Below are positions 1-7,019 of a stretch of DNA of 21,663 nucleotides, piece after piece. The position numbers and the translations under genes are program-made. Source of the stretch: CAYTED01 sp964404075 (GTDB taxonomy: Bacteria > Patescibacteriota > Minisyncoccia > Moranbacterales > UBA1568); the NCBI GenBank assembly GCA_964404075.1, contig CAYOIM010000013.1, positions 1 through 21,663 of the forward strand. The letters run 5' to 3'. A model generated the notes under the pieces. It did no database searches. It saw nothing but the letters and a program-made list of their open reading frames with translations, and was not told where the DNA came from. Position 1 is the stretch's first letter. The number at the start of each line of letters is the position of its first letter.

Positions 1-966
1 GACATCGAAATCGTGGAGGAAGAAAATTATTTTTTCCGATTCTCGAAGTTTCAGGATGCACTCCTCGCTCTGTATGCGAAGGATGATGATTTCGTCGTTC
101 CGGAGAAACGGCTCAATGAAGTACGGGCATTCGTGGAGCGGGGTCCGCAGGATTTCAGCATCTCGCGATTGGCAAAGAAAATGCCTTGGGGAATACCCGT
201 GCCGGATGATCCGGAGCACGTGATGTATGTGTGGTTCGATGCGCTCGTCAATTATATTTCGACACTCGGCTGGCCCGATGATGAAAATTTTAGAAAGTTT
301 TGGCCATCTGTGCAGATCGCTGGCAAGGACAATCTTCGTCAGCAAGCCGCGATGTGGCAGGCGATGCTCTTCTCGGCTGGTGTCGCCCCGTCGGCGAGGA
401 TCCTCATCCATGGACATGTCACGAATGCCGGAGAGAAGATGTCGAAGTCGCTCGGGAATGTGATCGCACCGAGTGAGCTGGTGGAGAAATTCGGTATCGA
501 TGGCGCGCGGTATGTTCTTCTTTCGGCGGCGGCGTTCGGCGAAGATATGGATCTCACCTGGGAGCGGATGAATGAGAAATACAATGCGGACCTGGCGAAC
601 GGATTGGGGAATCTTACCTCTCGCTTAATAAAACTCAGCGAGAAAATAACCAAGTACCAAAATCCAATAACCAACGAAGAAAAATATCCCGAGGAACTCC
701 AGAAATTGATGGATGAATATAGGATTACGGAGGCACTCGAATGGATTATCGGTCGGACACGGGCACTCGACAAGAAAATCGCCCTGGTGAAACCGTGGGA
801 GCTCGTGAAAACGGATATGCCGGCATTCGAGAGAGAGATGACGGGATTTCTCGCTGAGCTTGCGTTCATCGCAGTGTGCCTGCGCCCGTTCCTTCCTGGG
901 ACGGCGGAGAAAATTGTGAGCGCTTTGCAGGAAAGGAAAACGGAGCCGCTTTTTCAGAGAATCTGA
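1..966 (+). CDS. metG: Methionyl-tRNA synthetase, C-terminal part (5' end outside window)
   Basis: MetRS charges tRNA-Met in the cytoplasm. The frame is open from base 1, so the N-terminus (HIGH motif) lies upstream; 321 residues are visible. The class I signature KMSKS is seen in EKMSKSLGNVI (about base 436-450), preceded by the family motif IAGKDNLRQQ and the VWFDALVNYIS stretch of the catalytic core. The helical anticodon-binding domain follows, with the typical KPWELVK motif. The protein ends in PLFQRI, like the usual PLFPRI end of short MetRS, so no C-terminal tRNA-binding EMAP domain is present. A low-complexity stretch KITKYQNPITNEEKYP (bases about 640-690, words like ccaaaatccaataacc) looks like an AT-rich word-repeat insertion between helices. 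The stop is TGA, and a hairpin repeat begins 6 bp after it. Confidence 0.95.
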   Translation, partial: DIEIVEEENYFFRFSKFQDALLALYAKDDDFVVPEKRLNEVRAFVERGPQDFSISRLAKKMPWGIPVPDDPEHVMYVWFDALVNYISTLGWPDDENFRKFWPSVQIAGKDNLRQQAAMWQAMLFSAGVAPSARILIHGHVTNAGEKMSKSLGNVIAPSELVEKFGIDGARYVLLSAAAFGEDMDLTWERMNEKYNADLANGLGNLTSRLIKLSEKITKYQNPITNEEKYPEELQKLMDEYRITEALEWIIGRTRALDKKIALVKPWELVKTDMPAFEREMTGFLAELAFIAVCLRPFLPGTAEKIVSALQERKTEPLFQRI

Positions 967-972
967 TCGAAA

Positions 973-1009
973 CAGCGGACGCACCGCTCAAAAAGCGGAA
1001 CGACCGCTG
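973..1009. repeat. 37-bp hairpin repeat, copy 1 (orientation A)
   Basis: Dispersed GC-rich hairpin: outer stem CAGCGG/CCGCTG, inner stem CCGCT/AGCGG, separated by 5-nt internal loops that still hold a CG/CG pairing. It lies in the metG-tatD spacer and ends 45 nt before the tatD ATG. Flank complementarity is weak here (GAAA on the left, TTTC on the right after a bulge). The leader after it is pyrimidine-rich (tctaaactctcac). Confidence 0.85.
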
Positions 1010-1054
1010 TGCAATTTCTAAACTCTCACATCTAACTTCTCAACTCTTCTTGGT

Positions 1055-2029
1055 ATGCTTGATATTCACGCGCACTTGCACGATGCCGCTTTCGATGCCG
1101 ACCGGGACGAGGTTGTGCGGCGGGCTTTGGATACGGGCGTGACGAAGATCATCACGATCGGGACGGATAGCATGGAGAGTGAGAAGGCGGTGGCGTGTGC
1201 GGAACGATATGAGAATGTGTATGCTAGTGTGGGGATACATCCTCACGAGATGAATCATCTCGTGAAAATACCAAATACCAAATATCAAATCCTAAATCAA
1301 TCCCACAATGATCAAATAAACGAATGGGTGAATACTTTGAAGGATATCGCGAAAAGTTCAAGCAAGGTAGTGGCGATCGGGGAATGCGGGCTCGATTATT
1401 TCGTGCGAGAGGAGGAGGGAGGAGAAATCAGCGGTCGCACCGTTCTAAAAGTGGAGCGACCACTCCTCTTACAAACAACGGACGCACCGCCCGCAGGCAA
1501 AGCGACCGCTGTTTCCGAAGAACAGAAGGCTTTGCAAAAAGCAGGATTCCTCGCGCAGATTGAACTTGCAAAAGAATTGAACCTCCCGCTCATCATTCAC
1601 TGCCGCCCGTCCAAGGGAACCATGGATGCGTATGAAGATCTCTTTTCTATTTTGTCTCATCCAATATCTCGTATCCAATATCCGGTATCCATCCTCCACT
1701 GCTATATGGGCGATACCGAAGTGACGGAGAAATTTCTCGAATTGCCGAATGTGCATTTTTCTTTCACGGGGAATATCACTTATCCGGTGAAGAAGCTGTT
1801 GGCGGGAAGTAAGGATGATCTCACCGAGACCGTCCGTCTGATTCCGATCGATCGGATACTCGCTGAGACGGATTGTCCGTACCTCGTGCCGCAAACGCAT
1901 CGGGGGAAACGCAATGAGCCAGTCTTCGTCACGGAAGTCGTCGGGAAAATCGCTGAAATAAAGGGGATTTCGCGGGAAATCGGAGAGAAAACAATTACCG
2001 CGAGCGCAAAAATGATTTTTGGGATATAA
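1055..2029 (+). CDS. tatD: TatD-family metal-dependent DNase/hydrolase with repeat-derived insertions
   Basis: TatD enzymes are TIM-barrel metallohydrolases with 3'-5' nuclease activity, cytoplasmic. The metal ligands are visible: HAH (residues 5-7), E110 in AIGECGLDY, the His of LIIHCRPS, the His of SILHCY and the Asp of LAETDCPYL. At 324 residues it is about 60 longer than the usual 255-265. The excess lies in identifiable inserts: residues 71-93 (KIPNTKYQILNQ..., from aaatacc/aaatatc word repeats), and about 117-154, which encode two tandem copies of the 37-bp hairpin repeat (TTDAPPAGKATAV). Residues around HPISRIQYPV (bases 1660-1690) again come from atatc/tatcc words. All inserts keep frame and avoid the ligands. 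The ATG has no SD. The stop TAA overlaps a TATAAT. Confidence 0.93.
   Translation: MLDIHAHLHDAAFDADRDEVVRRALDTGVTKIITIGTDSMESEKAVACAERYENVYASVGIHPHEMNHLVKIPNTKYQILNQSHNDQINEWVNTLKDIAKSSSKVVAIGECGLDYFVREEEGGEISGRTVLKVERPLLLQTTDAPPAGKATAVSEEQKALQKAGFLAQIELAKELNLPLIIHCRPSKGTMDAYEDLFSILSHPISRIQYPVSILHCYMGDTEVTEKFLELPNVHFSFTGNITYPVKKLLAGSKDDLTETVRLIPIDRILAETDCPYLVPQTHRGKRNEPVFVTEVVGKIAEIKGISREIGEKTITASAKMIFGI
1268..1325 (+). repeat. AT-rich word-repeat tract inside tatD
   Basis: A run of caaat/acc/atc words (aaataccaaatatcaaatcc), indistinguishable in style from the atpF-atpH and atpA-atpG spacers, is translated in frame between tatD strands. A second shorter tract of the same kind (ccaatatctcgtatccaata) lies at about 1660-1690. 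Confidence 0.7.
1429..1511 (+). repeat. Two tandem hairpin repeats translated within tatD (copies 2a, 2b)
   Basis: Copy 2a spans 1429-1465 and copy 2b 1476-1511, both in orientation A and about 10 bp apart. Copy 2a has a degenerated right arm (ccactcc in place of CCGCTG). Copy 2b carries an alternative apex (accgcccgcaggc), the same subtype as the copy at 18993 on the other strand. The outer flanks of the pair are again complementary (GAAATCAGCGG on the left, CCGCTGTTTC on the right). The pair falls between the GLDY motif and the helix starting EEQKALQKAGF, a surface loop in TatD folds. Confidence 0.85.
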
Positions 2030-2030
2030 T
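2025..2030 (+). promoter_or_regulatory. -10-like TATAAT overlapping the tatD stop
   Basis: Perfect TATAAT 24 nt upstream of the ATG at 2054. Its TAA is the tatD stop codon. No convincing -35 is seen at 16-18 bp, so promoter activity is uncertain. The same arrangement occurs at the ends of atpA and atpC. Confidence 0.4.
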
Positions 2031-2053
2031 AGAGGCGAGTTTTTTCATAAGCA

Positions 2054-2425
2054 ATGATAATGAAGGAAAGTATGGGAAATATGAATGAAATGCCGGGTGC
2101 ATTAAAGATAGACCCCCTTTTACAGGCTGAAAATTTGGCCGTTCGTCATGGAGCTAAAATTGAGTTGCCCGATGATACAGAGGGGGAATCGGAGCCTATC
2201 AAGCCAGAGGCTACGAGTATTGATTTTGAAAAACAGGCAAGGGCAAAAAAATACGCTGATGAAATCGCTGGCTTGGAGGCTGAGCTGGAGAGGGTGCAAA
2301 TGGCTGCGGGTAAGGCGGGAGGTATGGCTCATCATTTTGATAAGTTGATTTCGAGTATTAAGAGTGAGATTGCAGCGAAGGAGATAGAATTCACAGGTGA
2401 GGCGGGCACCGATACGGCACACTAA
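2054..2425 (+). CDS. Hypothetical small helical protein (123 aa)
   Basis: I do not recognise a family. The N-terminal 55 residues are polar and probably disordered (LPDDTEGESEPIKPE). Residues about 58-112 are strongly helical with heptad-like spacing (YADEIAGLEAELERVQ, then KLISSIKSEIAAKE), broken by a Gly-rich turn (GKAGGMAHH), which suggests an antiparallel helical hairpin. There is no signal peptide or membrane segment. Several in-frame ATGs exist at the start; the one at 2072 has AAGGAA just upstream and could be the real start. The next gene, 17 bp downstream, has a similar build (disordered N-terminus, then a coiled coil with a GG turn), so the two may be distant paralogs in one operon. 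Confidence 0.6.
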   Translation: MIMKESMGNMNEMPGALKIDPLLQAENLAVRHGAKIELPDDTEGESEPIKPEATSIDFEKQARAKKYADEIAGLEAELERVQMAAGKAGGMAHHFDKLISSIKSEIAAKEIEFTGEAGTDTAH

Positions 2426-2442
2426 TTCTTAAGGATAAAAAT

Positions 2443-2874
2443 ATGAGACTTGAAATCGTTGGGGATTCTATTTCGGGGGTTTCTAAAGGGGAGACTGCTG
2501 GTCAGGCTGAGGATGGGGTGAGAAAATGGATGGCAAATATGGATAAGGAGAGTGATCCTGCCAACCCGACCCCAGAAGAGGCGGCATCGATGCGTGATGA
2601 GATAAAGAAAATTGACCGTACGATCAAATCACTGCAGGCGAAGATAGATGGGATTGTCGCTAAAATTCAGGCAGGTCAGAAAACTGGTGGACGACCAGAG
2701 TTGAAAGCGTTGTTGACGGAAGAGTCGAACAAAGAAAAGTTGGGATTGGCGAAAGAGATTGAAATGCTCCGATCTCGGGAGAAAGTATTGAGTGATAGAC
2801 TGAAATTCGTGGATGATGTTTTCATGCCAAAGGACGGAGAAGCCCCTGATACTCCTCCCTTCACATACCAGTGA
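2443..2874 (+). CDS. Hypothetical coiled-coil protein (143 aa)
   Basis: No family recognised. It is preceded by an SD-like AAGGA about 9 nt before the ATG, unlike most + strand genes here. Residues 1-45 are polar. Residues about 48-122 form two helical segments (RDEIKKIDRTIKSLQAKI and KEKLGLAKEIEMLRSREKV) separated by a Gly-rich turn (QKTGGRPE); the tail is Pro-rich (PDTPPFTYQ). No membrane segment is present. It is probably co-transcribed with the gene at 2054 and ends before a strong terminator at 2921. A structural or scaffolding role is possible, but nothing in the sequence shows a function. Confidence 0.6.
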   Translation: MRLEIVGDSISGVSKGETAGQAEDGVRKWMANMDKESDPANPTPEEAASMRDEIKKIDRTIKSLQAKIDGIVAKIQAGQKTGGRPELKALLTEESNKEKLGLAKEIEMLRSREKVLSDRLKFVDDVFMPKDGEAPDTPPFTYQ

Positions 2875-2889
2875 TGCCCTTTTTTCCGT

Positions 2890-2918
2890 TTGACGGTAGT
2901 GCGGATTTCTCGTATCAT
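2890..2918 (+). promoter_or_regulatory. Sigma70-type promoter upstream of the atp operon
   Basis: TTGACG (2890-2895), a 17-bp spacer and TATCAT (2913-2918). Transcription would begin near 2925, inside the hairpin at 2921-2955. The transcript would therefore start with a GC-rich stem-loop and run into atpB after a leader of about 155 nt. Confidence 0.55.
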
Positions 2919-2920
2919 GG

Positions 2921-2955
2921 AGTCGGCTTGTTCTTGGGAACAGCCGGCTTTTTTT
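2921..2955 (+). terminator. Intrinsic terminator after the coiled-coil genes
   Basis: Stem agtcggcttgttc/gaacagccggct with a TTGG loop and a run of seven T (2949-2955). It lies 47 nt after the stop at 2874. It immediately follows the promoter at 2890-2918, so for transcripts from that promoter it would be a 5'-terminal hairpin, probably too early to terminate. Confidence 0.75.
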
Positions 2956-2986
2956 GTGAGAAAAGAGATTTATTACAACAGGCGAA

Positions 2987-3048
2987 GGTATTTTCATTTC
3001 AGCGGACGCACCGCTCCAAAAGCGGAGCGACCGTTGAAATGAAATACC
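2987..3048. repeat. Hairpin repeat, copy 3, with long private arms
   Basis: The core is 3000-3036 (orientation A). The flanks extend the palindrome: ggtattttcattt on the left pairs with aaatgaaatacc on the right, giving about 18 bp of outer stem with one bulge and one G-T pair. The core ends 46 nt before the atpB ATG. Confidence 0.85.
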
Positions 3049-3082
3049 GCAAAAAGTCGAACAACCACCATTATCTCATGCT

Positions 3083-3835
3083 ATGGAAATTTCGATTGCG
3101 GCGGAAAAATACTTCGAGTGGGCAGGGTTTCCGGTGACGAATACGGTCGTGACGACTCTTTTCGCCGTGGCTCTCATCATCGGAAGCCTCGTACTTCTCT
3201 CACGGCGTCTCCAGATGATCCCGCGGGGATTTCAGAATATCGTGGAGACGATTCTCGAGGCATTCACCCATCTCGCGACGGATATCATGGGTGATCGGGA
3301 GACGGGACGGAAATTTTTCCCCCTCGCGATGACGATATTTTTCTTCATCCTCATCTCCAACTGGATGGGACTCCTCCCGGGAATGGGAACGGTCGGGTGG
3401 TCTGCCCTGCATGAGGGGCATGCGACGATTATTCCGTTCATCCGCAGTGCATCGGCGGATCTCAATATGACGATCGCGCTCTCGCTCGTCTCGGTATTCA
3501 CGATCCAGTTCGCGGGGATCGCGGCGCTCGGACTGCGCGGGTATGCGGCGAAGTTTTTCGTGAGTCCCCTGCACAAGCCGTTCGTGCTTGGCACGGTCAT
3601 GGGACTCCTTGAAATGGTGAGTGAGGTGGCGAAACTCCTCTCATTCTCATTTCGATTGTTCGGCAATGTGTTCGCGGGAGAAGTGCTCCTCACCGTGATG
3701 CTCCACCTCGTGCCGTATTTCGTGCCACTCCCATTCCTTTTCCTCGAGATCTTCGTCGGATTCATCCAGGCGGCGGTGTTCGCTCTGCTCACCCTCGTCT
3801 TCATCAAGATGGCGAGGACAGAGGCGGCACATTGA
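3083..3835 (+). CDS. atpB: ATP synthase F0 subunit a
   Basis: Membrane subunit forming the two proton half-channels against the c-ring. It is 250 residues with about five to six hydrophobic segments. The essential stator arginine is visible as R191 in LSFSFRLFGNVFAGE, the hallmark of the family. The C-terminal helix FVGFIQAAVFALLTLVFI carries the conserved Gln (FIQA) that lines the outlet half-channel. The ATG has no SD; it lies 46 nt after a hairpin repeat. It is the first gene of the operon; no atpI precedes it. The stop is TGA, followed by a 232-bp spacer with a separate promoter for atpE. Confidence 0.97.
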   Translation: MEISIAAEKYFEWAGFPVTNTVVTTLFAVALIIGSLVLLSRRLQMIPRGFQNIVETILEAFTHLATDIMGDRETGRKFFPLAMTIFFFILISNWMGLLPGMGTVGWSALHEGHATIIPFIRSASADLNMTIALSLVSVFTIQFAGIAALGLRGYAAKFFVSPLHKPFVLGTVMGLLEMVSEVAKLLSFSFRLFGNVFAGEVLLTVMLHLVPYFVPLPFLFLEIFVGFIQAAVFALLTLVFIKMARTEAAH

Positions 3836-3840
3836 GAAAA

Positions 3841-3985
3841 ATTTCTAATTTCTAATTTCTAATTTCTAAACAATGTAATAATTCTGAAATTTTTTTAATT
3901 GAGACATTAGAGCATTGTTTGCCACCGCCTTGGCGGGGTCCCGATTCGGCGGGAAAAATTGAGAATTGGAAATTGAGAATTGATA
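3841..3985. repeat. Word-repeat and hairpin spacer between atpB and atpE
   Basis: Three tandem copies of taatttc (about 3843-3868), a small inverted repeat aaacaatg/cattgttt (about 3868 and 3913), a GC hairpin ccgcc-tt-ggcgg (3925-3936), and tandem ttgagaattg words (about 3958-3982). No ORF is present. The words are the same type that appear in coding insertions elsewhere in this window. Confidence 0.65.
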
Positions 3986-3989
3986 GATG

Positions 3990-4019
3990 TTGGACAGAAG
4001 GATGAATTTCCTCTATAAT
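3990..4019 (+). promoter_or_regulatory. Promoter for atpE and downstream genes
   Basis: TTGGACA around 3990-3996 and a perfect TATAAT at 4014-4019 (17-18 bp spacing). The start site would be near 4026, about 42 nt before the atpE ATG. A dedicated promoter for the c subunit fits its need for several copies per complex. Confidence 0.6.
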
Positions 4020-4067
4020 GAGGCGTCGTTTCATGGGAATCAATAAGTAATCAGTAAGTACAAAACT

Positions 4068-4295
4068 ATGGACATGGAAGCAGCAAAAATGCTCGGAGCC
4101 GCGCTCGCGATCGGTATCGGTGCCATCGGACCGGGGCTCGGCATGGGGATTCTCTTCTCCAAGGCACTGGAGGCGATCGGACGCAATCCGGAAGCTCAGC
4201 CGAAGATTCAGATGACGATGTTCCTCGGTATCGCCTTTACCGAAGCCATCGCGATTTATGCTTTGGTCATCTCGCTCATGATCCTTTTCCGCTAA
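4068..4295 (+). CDS. atpE: ATP synthase F0 subunit c
   Basis: The 75-residue hairpin proteolipid of the rotor ring. Helix 1 has the Gly-rich GIGAIGPGLGMG, the polar loop is RNPE (residues 39-42), and helix 2 carries the ion-binding carboxylate E59 in FTEAIAIYAL. Known Na+-type rings have Gln in the GPGxGQG motif and Ser/Thr right after the Glu; here these positions are Met26 and Ala60, which argues for protons (inference). It is preceded by its own promoter at 3990-4019 and has no SD. A 112-bp spacer follows before atpF. Confidence 0.96.
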   Translation: MDMEAAKMLGAALAIGIGAIGPGLGMGILFSKALEAIGRNPEAQPKIQMTMFLGIAFTEAIAIYALVISLMILFR

Positions 4296-4299
4296 CTTT

Positions 4300-4345
4300 G
4301 ACCAACGGATAACACGAATTTTCCTCGAATCGCACGAACCAAGCG
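4300..4345. repeat. Decayed AT-rich word repeat (attcgtg type)
   Basis: On the minus strand this reads as degenerate repeats of ttcgtg/attcg/aaaattcgtgttatcc; related words recur at 4376-4400 (attcgtggg, cattcgc). It resembles decayed dispersed spacer repeats. Nothing suggests a gene here. Confidence 0.4.
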
Positions 4346-4362
4346 GCGTTGTCGAATCGGGG

Positions 4363-4368
4363 TATAAT
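4363..4368 (+). promoter_or_regulatory. -10-like TATAAT before atpF
   Basis: Perfect TATAAT 39 nt upstream of the atpF ATG at 4408. No clear -35 at standard spacing, so an internal promoter is possible but not shown. Confidence 0.4.
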
Positions 4369-4407
4369 TTGTTTCATTCGTGGGAAATTTGTGAACATTC
4401 GCATTTT

Positions 4408-4857
4408 ATGGACGCTCTCGCGAATATCGGTGTTGATTGGAAGCTCCTCCTCGCGCAGGTGGTGAATTTCGGTATTCTCTTATGGGTGCTGAAACGATAT
4501 GCGTATAAGCCGATGCTCGCCATGATGGATGAGCGGACGACGAAGATCGAGCGGGGATTGGCGGATGCGGAGGCGGCGCAGGTGAAGCTCCGAGAAATGG
4601 AAGAGAAGGAGAAGCAGATCCTTTCCGAAGCGCGTTCTGAAGCGAAGAAAATCATCGCCGAGATGGACGAAGCGGCGAAGAAGCGCGATGCGTTGAAGCT
4701 GGCGGAGACGGAAGAGCGCGTGAAGAAACTCCTCGCGGATGCGGAAGTGAAGATAGCAGAGGATCGTTCGAGGATGCTCTTGGATGCTAAGGGGGAGCTC
4801 GCGGAGACGGTCACACTAGCAGTGGAGAAGATTTTGAAGGAGAACACGACGAAGTAA
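4408..4857 (+). CDS. atpF: ATP synthase F0 subunit b
   Basis: Peripheral stalk subunit. It has 149 residues from the ATG at 4408 (MDALANIGVDWKLLLAQ). An upstream in-frame TTG at 4369 would add 13 residues that do not resemble the family, so the ATG is preferred. One N-terminal membrane helix (about residues 10-28, LLLAQVVNFGILLWVLKRY) is followed by the YKPML motif typical of b subunits, then a long charged coiled coil rich in Ala/Glu/Lys to the end. No SD. The spacer to atpH is a 139-bp AT-rich fold-back. Confidence 0.95.
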   Translation: MDALANIGVDWKLLLAQVVNFGILLWVLKRYAYKPMLAMMDERTTKIERGLADAEAAQVKLREMEEKEKQILSEARSEAKKIIAEMDEAAKKRDALKLAETEERVKKLLADAEVKIAEDRSRMLLDAKGELAETVTLAVEKILKENTTK

Positions 4858-4875
4858 ATATCCAATACCAAATGA

Positions 4876-4977
4876 CAAATACCAAATCAATATTTTAATT
4901 TTGAAATATCAAATATGCTGAAGAAAAGTGAAATTTGGTATGAAAGAATTTGATGTTCATTTGGAATTTGGTATTTG
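4876..4977. repeat. Fold-back AT-rich spacer between atpF and atpH
   Basis: Perfect 12-bp inverted repeat caaataccaaat (4876-4887) and atttggtatttg (4966-4977), with extra imperfect complementarity in the flanking aatg/catt words. The left arm starts 18 nt after the atpF stop and the right arm ends 19 nt before the atpH ATG, so the whole spacer could fold into one long hairpin in DNA or RNA. Confidence 0.7.
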
Positions 4978-4996
4978 AAATTAGCTATTGTATTCT

Positions 4997-5389
4997 ATGA
5001 GGTTTTCCATTCCACAATATGCGCAGGCGCTCCTCGAGCTTGAAAGAGGAGGGGATGCGGCTGAGACAGCCTCGCGATTTTTCGCTTGGCTTTCGCGTCG
5101 TGGGGAAGGGAAAAAATTAGCGAAAATCCTGAAAGAAGCGGCGCGGAGAGTGCGTGAGCAGTCGGGCATCGTCGATGTGACAATCACGACAGCGCATGAG
5201 GCGGATACGACGACGAAGGAGACACTCCTCGCTCAGGCGGAAAAGGTGTTCGTGGAGCAGAAGATCGAGGCGCGATTTGCGACGGATGCGGATGTCATCG
5301 GCGGGGTGAAGATGCGAAGCGACACATTCCTCTATGATGCGACGCTCTCGACTGCCGTGCGGAAATTGCGGACAGCGCTGACCCAATGA
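4997..5389 (+). CDS. atpH: ATP synthase F1 subunit delta, short form
   Basis: The delta subunit joins the b stalk to the top of F1. From the ATG at 4997 (MRFSIPQYAQALLELE) it has 130 residues, against about 175-185 for the family. The N-terminal helical bundle start (YAQALLEL) and the C-terminal signature (DADVIGGVKMRSDTFLYDATLS..LRTAL) are both recognisable, so the missing length is internal. A TTG at 4988 would add only three residues. Its TGA stop overlaps an ATG (5386) that is in frame with atpA through the intervening hairpin repeat. No SD. Confidence 0.9.
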   Translation: MRFSIPQYAQALLELERGGDAAETASRFFAWLSRRGEGKKLAKILKEAARRVREQSGIVDVTITTAHEADTTTKETLLAQAEKVFVEQKIEARFATDADVIGGVKMRSDTFLYDATLSTAVRKLRTALTQ

Positions 5390-5397
5390 AGAATGGT

Positions 5398-5452
5398 GAT
5401 TTTTTACAACGGTCGTTCCGCTTCTGGAGCGGTGCGTCCGCTGTAAAAAATC
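5398..5452. repeat. Hairpin repeat, copy 4, between atpH and atpA
   Basis: The core is 5407-5443 in orientation B. The private arms GATTTTTTAC and GTAAAAAATC extend the stem by about 10 bp. The core ends 47 nt before the atpA ATG. The T-run is on the 5' side of the hairpin in either strand, so it is not an intrinsic terminator, which fits its place inside an operon. Confidence 0.85.
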
Positions 5453-5490
5453 CCTTACCTCTAAACTCTAAACTCTCATCTCTACCCTCT

Positions 5491-7002
5491 ATGTCCAGTC
5501 CACTTATCGAAGAATTGAAGAAGCAGATCGCTGGTTTCGAAAATGAAATCGCCCGAGAAGAAATCGGTACCGTCCTCGAAGTGGGCGATGGCGTCGCGCG
5601 TGTTTCGGGATTGAGTGATGTCCTTTCGCAGGAAATGGTGGAATGCGAGACGGCATCGGGCGAGACGGTCGTCGGCGTGGTACTCAACCTCGAAGAGGAC
5701 GAGGCTGGCGTCATGCTCCTCGCCGAAACAGGCTCGCTCAAGGAGGGCGATGTCGTGAAGCGGACAAAACGGATCCTTTCAGTGCCCGTGTCGGACGCGG
5801 TCGTGGGGCGTGTGGTGAATGCGCTCGGACTCCCGATCGATGGCAAAGGTGCGATCGAAGCAATCAAACACTATCCGATGGAGAAAATCGCCCCGGGCGT
5901 CATCACGAGGAAATCTGTGAACCAGCCGATTCAGACCGGTATCAAGGCGATCGACGCGCTCATTCCGGTCGGTCGTGGGCAACGGGAGCTCATCATCGGT
6001 GATCGTCAGACGGGGAAGACTGCCATCGCTATCGATACGATTATCAATCAGAAAGGACAGGACATCACTTGCATCTATGTCGCGATCGGCCAGAAGGAAT
6101 CCAAAGTCGCACGGATCGTCGCGGAATTCGAGAAGGCGGGAGCGATGGCGTATACGACGGTCGTGGTGGCCGGGGCGTCGGATCCGGCGGCGCTCTCGTA
6201 CCTCGCGCCGTATGCCGGGTGCGCTCTCGGCGAGTATTTCATGGATCAGGGGAAGGATGTGCTCGTGGTCTATGACGATCTCTCGAAGCATGCTTGGGCA
6301 TATCGGCAGATATCGCTCATTCTGCGTCGTCCGCCGGGACGGGAAGCATATCCGGGCGATATTTTCTATGTGCATTCCCGTTTGCTCGAGCGCAGTGCGA
6401 AACTCTCTGATGAATTCGGAGGTGGATCGCTCACCGCACTTCCGATCATCGAGACGCAGGCAGGCGATGTGTCGGCGTATATCCCGACGAATGTGATTTC
6501 TATTACCGACGGTCAGATCTATCTCGAATCCGACCTGTTCTACAAGGGTATCCGTCCGGCGCTCAATGTCGGACTTTCGGTGTCCCGCGTGGGATCATCC
6601 GCGCAGATCAAGGCGATGAAGCAGGTGGCGGGGACACTGCGCCTCGATCTCGCGCAGTTCCGTGAGCTCGAGGCATTCTCCCAGTTCGGTTCCGATCTCG
6701 ACGAGAAGACGCGCTCCCTCATCGAACGGGGTCGTCGTGCCACGGAACTCCTGAAACAACCGCAGTATGCTCCGCTTCCCGTGGAACGCGAAGTCGCCAT
6801 CCTGTATGCGCTTACCCGCGGATATCTCGATGATATCGCGGTGGCAGAATTGTCTCGGTTTGAGAAAGAATTTTTTTCGTATCTGGATATGATCGGAAAG
6901 GAAGTCATCGTGGCGATTACGAAGGAACGGGCACTCACTCCGGAGGTGGAAGAACTTCTTAAATCTCATATTGTGAAATTTAAGGAAAGTTTTGCAATAT
7001 AA
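5491..7002 (+). CDS. atpA: ATP synthase F1 subunit alpha
   Basis: Non-catalytic nucleotide-binding subunit of F1. It has 503 residues from the ATG at 5491, close to the usual 500-510. Walker A GDRQTGKT is at residues 170-177, and the alpha signature PALNVGLSVSRVGSSAQ is at 356-372 with the arginine finger R366. The N-terminal beta-barrel starts at IGTVLEVGDGVARVSGL. The start is chosen by homology: an in-frame ATG at 5386, overlapping the atpH stop, would add 35 residues translated from the hairpin repeat and the CT-rich leader. No SD precedes 5491; the leader is pyrimidine-rich (tctaaactctaaactctc). The stop TAA lies in TATAAT (6998-7003). Confidence 0.97.
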   Translation: MSSPLIEELKKQIAGFENEIAREEIGTVLEVGDGVARVSGLSDVLSQEMVECETASGETVVGVVLNLEEDEAGVMLLAETGSLKEGDVVKRTKRILSVPVSDAVVGRVVNALGLPIDGKGAIEAIKHYPMEKIAPGVITRKSVNQPIQTGIKAIDALIPVGRGQRELIIGDRQTGKTAIAIDTIINQKGQDITCIYVAIGQKESKVARIVAEFEKAGAMAYTTVVVAGASDPAALSYLAPYAGCALGEYFMDQGKDVLVVYDDLSKHAWAYRQISLILRRPPGREAYPGDIFYVHSRLLERSAKLSDEFGGGSLTALPIIETQAGDVSAYIPTNVISITDGQIYLESDLFYKGIRPALNVGLSVSRVGSSAQIKAMKQVAGTLRLDLAQFRELEAFSQFGSDLDEKTRSLIERGRRATELLKQPQYAPLPVEREVAILYALTRGYLDDIAVAELSRFEKEFFSYLDMIGKEVIVAITKERALTPEVEELLKSHIVKFKESFAI

Positions 7003-7019
7003 TGTCAAAACTCAAATGA

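Noticed and set aside
1..966. Alternative genetic code (TGA as Gly)
   Set aside because: TGA ends metG, atpB and atpH at the expected family C-termini.
4068..4295. Sodium-type c-ring
   Set aside because: The Gln and Ser/Thr ligand positions are Met26 and Ala60; only the Tyr is kept, so a proton ring is more likely.
4369..4407. N-terminal extension of AtpF from TTG
   Set aside because: The added residues are hydrophilic and His/Cys-rich and precede the conserved start of the membrane helix; the ATG at 4408 fits the family.
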